From assembly GCA_021780055.1 (NCBI GenBank), contig JAJXZM010000535.1, forward strand, positions 1 to 6,604: a DNA stretch of 6,604 nucleotides, given 5' to 3'. Both the position numbers and the translations under genes were made by a program. This stretch comes from Acidobacteriota bacterium (GTDB lineage: Bacteria; Acidobacteriota; Terriglobia; UBA7540). Position 1 is the first letter of the stretch. The number at the start of each line of letters is the position of its first letter. The notes below the pieces were generated by a model. The model saw nothing but the letters and a program-made list of their open reading frames with translations. It did no database searches and was not told the DNA's origin. Shown piece by piece: positions 5,748-6,604 of the stretch.

Positions 5748-6296
5748 ATGGCACACGAGTTTACGACTTCCTATCTGAAAGACTCAATTGAGATGTTCCG
5801 GTATTACAAGCGGCTGGGGGAACGGGCAATGGATCAGGTCCCTGATGAGGCATTTGCCGCAACCCTTGACGCAGAGTCAAACTCGATCGCCACGATTGTG
5901 AAGCACCTGGCAGGCAATATGCGCTCACGATGGTCGGATTTCTTCAATTCGGACGGAGAAAAACCGGACCGGAATCGTGATACGGAATTTGAGGCTCCGC
6001 CGAAAACTCGAGCCGAAGTCATGGACATGTGGGAAGCCGGATGGAAACATGTTTTTGACGCGCTCACACCGCTGACCAACAGCGACCTGGAGCGAACGGT
6101 AAGCATTCGCACAGAGCCACATTCGGTGATGCAAGCCATCAACCGGCAAGTCGCTCATTATTCTTATCACGTCGGGCAGATCGTCTATCTGTCAAAGCAC
6201 TTCGCGGGCGACCGCTGGACTGCACTGACCGTCCCGCGCGGGAAATCAGCGGACTTCACTGCCAGAGTGGCCAGGGGAGAGATTTCTCAGCGATAA
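5748..6296 (+). CDS. DinB-superfamily protein, DUF1572 type
   Basis: This soluble protein of 182 residues has the four-helix-bundle pattern of the DinB/YfiT-like superfamily. The putative metal triad is His53 (in IVKHLAGNM) with His137 and His141 (QVAHYSYHVGQIVYL), the usual one-plus-HX3H arrangement. Members of this superfamily include metal-dependent thiol transferases acting with bacillithiol, mycothiol or glutathione, but most DUF1572 members have no known function. There is no signal peptide or membrane helix. The ATG at 5748 has AGAAGGA 5 bases upstream, a strong site. The gap from the mutase small subunit is 66 bases with no clear terminator, so it may ride in the same transcript. Whether it has anything to do with acyl-CoA metabolism is not shown by the sequence. 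Confidence 0.88.
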   Translation: MAHEFTTSYLKDSIEMFRYYKRLGERAMDQVPDEAFAATLDAESNSIATIVKHLAGNMRSRWSDFFNSDGEKPDRNRDTEFEAPPKTRAEVMDMWEAGWKHVFDALTPLTNSDLERTVSIRTEPHSVMQAINRQVAHYSYHVGQIVYLSKHFAGDRWTALTVPRGKSADFTARVARGEISQR

Positions 6297-6349
6297 GCGC
6301 CAGGAAACGAGTCGCGTAAACCCTTTCTGCACAAGGACGTCGCCACAAC

Positions 6350-6354
6350 AAAGG
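6350..6354 (+). promoter_or_regulatory. Ribosome site supporting the TTG start of the carboxylase gene
   Basis: AAAGG lies 10 bases before TTG 6365. It supports that start over the internal ATG at 6434, which would cut off N-terminal residues that look conserved in the family. Confidence 0.4.
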
Positions 6355-6364
6355 TCAATCAAAG

Positions 6365-6604
6365 TTGCCAACCTCCACCATCAAAAGCCAAATTGATACG
6401 GGTTCCGCTGGATTCGCTGAAAACACCCGCCTGATGAAAGACCTTGTGGGCGAGATCCTGAACCAGGAGGAGACCATACGCGAAGGCGGCGGCGCGAACG
6501 CAATCGAGGCCCAGCACGAAAAAGGCCGTCTGACAGCCCGCGAACGAATAGCCCTCCTGATCGATCCCGGCACAGAGTTTTTCGAGTTGGGCATCTATGC
6601 CGCC
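6365..6604 (+). CDS. Acyl-CoA carboxylase carboxyltransferase (beta) subunit, N-terminal part, cut by window
   Basis: The 80 visible residues belong to the biotin-dependent carboxyltransferase family (methylcrotonyl-CoA or propionyl-CoA carboxylase beta), which moves CO2 from carboxybiotin to an acyl-CoA. Visible landmarks from Met24 are M-K-D-L-V-G-E-I, EGGG, A-X6-H-X-KGRLTARERI, then LIDPGTEFFELG before the edge. The segment F-A-E-N-T-R-L-M-K-D-L-V upstream of ATG 6434 resembles methylcrotonyl-CoA carboxylase beta (F-x2-N-x3-M-x2-LV). Translation therefore probably starts at TTG 6365 (AAAGG 10 bases upstream) rather than at that ATG. The frame is open back to a stop at 6317. The gene lies 68 bases after the DinB-family gene on the same strand. 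With the mutase, it suggests branched-chain amino acid or propionate metabolism. The substrate cannot be settled from this fragment; a biotin-carrier/alpha subunit would be expected to the right. Confidence 0.88.
   Translation, partial: MPTSTIKSQIDTGSAGFAENTRLMKDLVGEILNQEETIREGGGANAIEAQHEKGRLTARERIALLIDPGTEFFELGIYAA

Noticed and set aside
6355..6594. 79-residue minus-strand ORF at the right edge
   Set aside because: It is antisense to the carboxyltransferase gene, whose GGG, H-X-KGRLTARERI and DPGTEFFELG landmarks define the coding strand.

Overview
This window looks like bacterial chromosome with two gene blocks on opposite strands, separated by a tRNA gene and a regulatory stretch. Nothing fixes the species. 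The b6-type cytochrome b joined to subunit-IV sequence, the pentaheme cytochrome c, the DinB/DUF1572 protein and the split B12-dependent acyl-CoA mutase together would fit a heterotrophic bacterium such as an acidobacterium. That placement is inference from gene content only. There are no insertion sequences, CRISPR arrays, phage genes or rRNA genes.

Left block, minus strand, read from about 3014 down to 1. It holds a small six-cysteine protein of unknown function, an exported five-heme cytochrome c, a Rieske [2Fe-2S] protein, and a cytochrome b cut by the left edge. Spacing is tight (3, 79 and 2 bases between genes), so this is very probably one operon encoding a quinol:cytochrome c oxidoreductase (bc/b6-type complex) with its own multiheme electron carrier. 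Upstream lies a perfect TGTGA-N6-TCACA palindrome of the CRP type. It sits about 40 bases upstream of the start site predicted from a TATAAAT -10 box, the geometry of a class II activator site.

Middle, 3015-3622. A complete tRNA-Pro (anticodon UGG, CCA encoded) lies on the minus strand at 3176-3252. The 370 bases between it and the right block hold no convincing gene. They carry a small hairpin 5' of the tRNA, a repeated 10-mer, and a weak promoter candidate for the right block.

Right block, plus strand, from 3623. It holds the large and small subunits of a coenzyme-B12 acyl-CoA mutase, a DinB-superfamily (DUF1572) protein, and the start of an acyl-CoA carboxylase carboxyltransferase subunit that runs off the right edge. 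Automatic annotation would call the mutase methylmalonyl-CoA mutase. However, the two residues that hold the substrate carboxylate in that enzyme (Tyr89 and Arg207, P. shermanii numbering) are Phe75 and Gln193 here, at a constant offset of 14. Phe/Gln is the isobutyryl-CoA mutase signature, and the 545 + 134 residue split matches IcmA/IcmB. With the MCC/PCC-type carboxylase downstream, the block suggests branched-chain or short-chain acyl-CoA metabolism.

The most notable points are the mutase specificity switch, the CRP-like operator on the respiratory operon, the unrecognised six-Cys protein at the head of that operon, and a bc complex with mixed features (no heme c_i cysteine, Rieske Ser replaced by Gly, PEWY retained).
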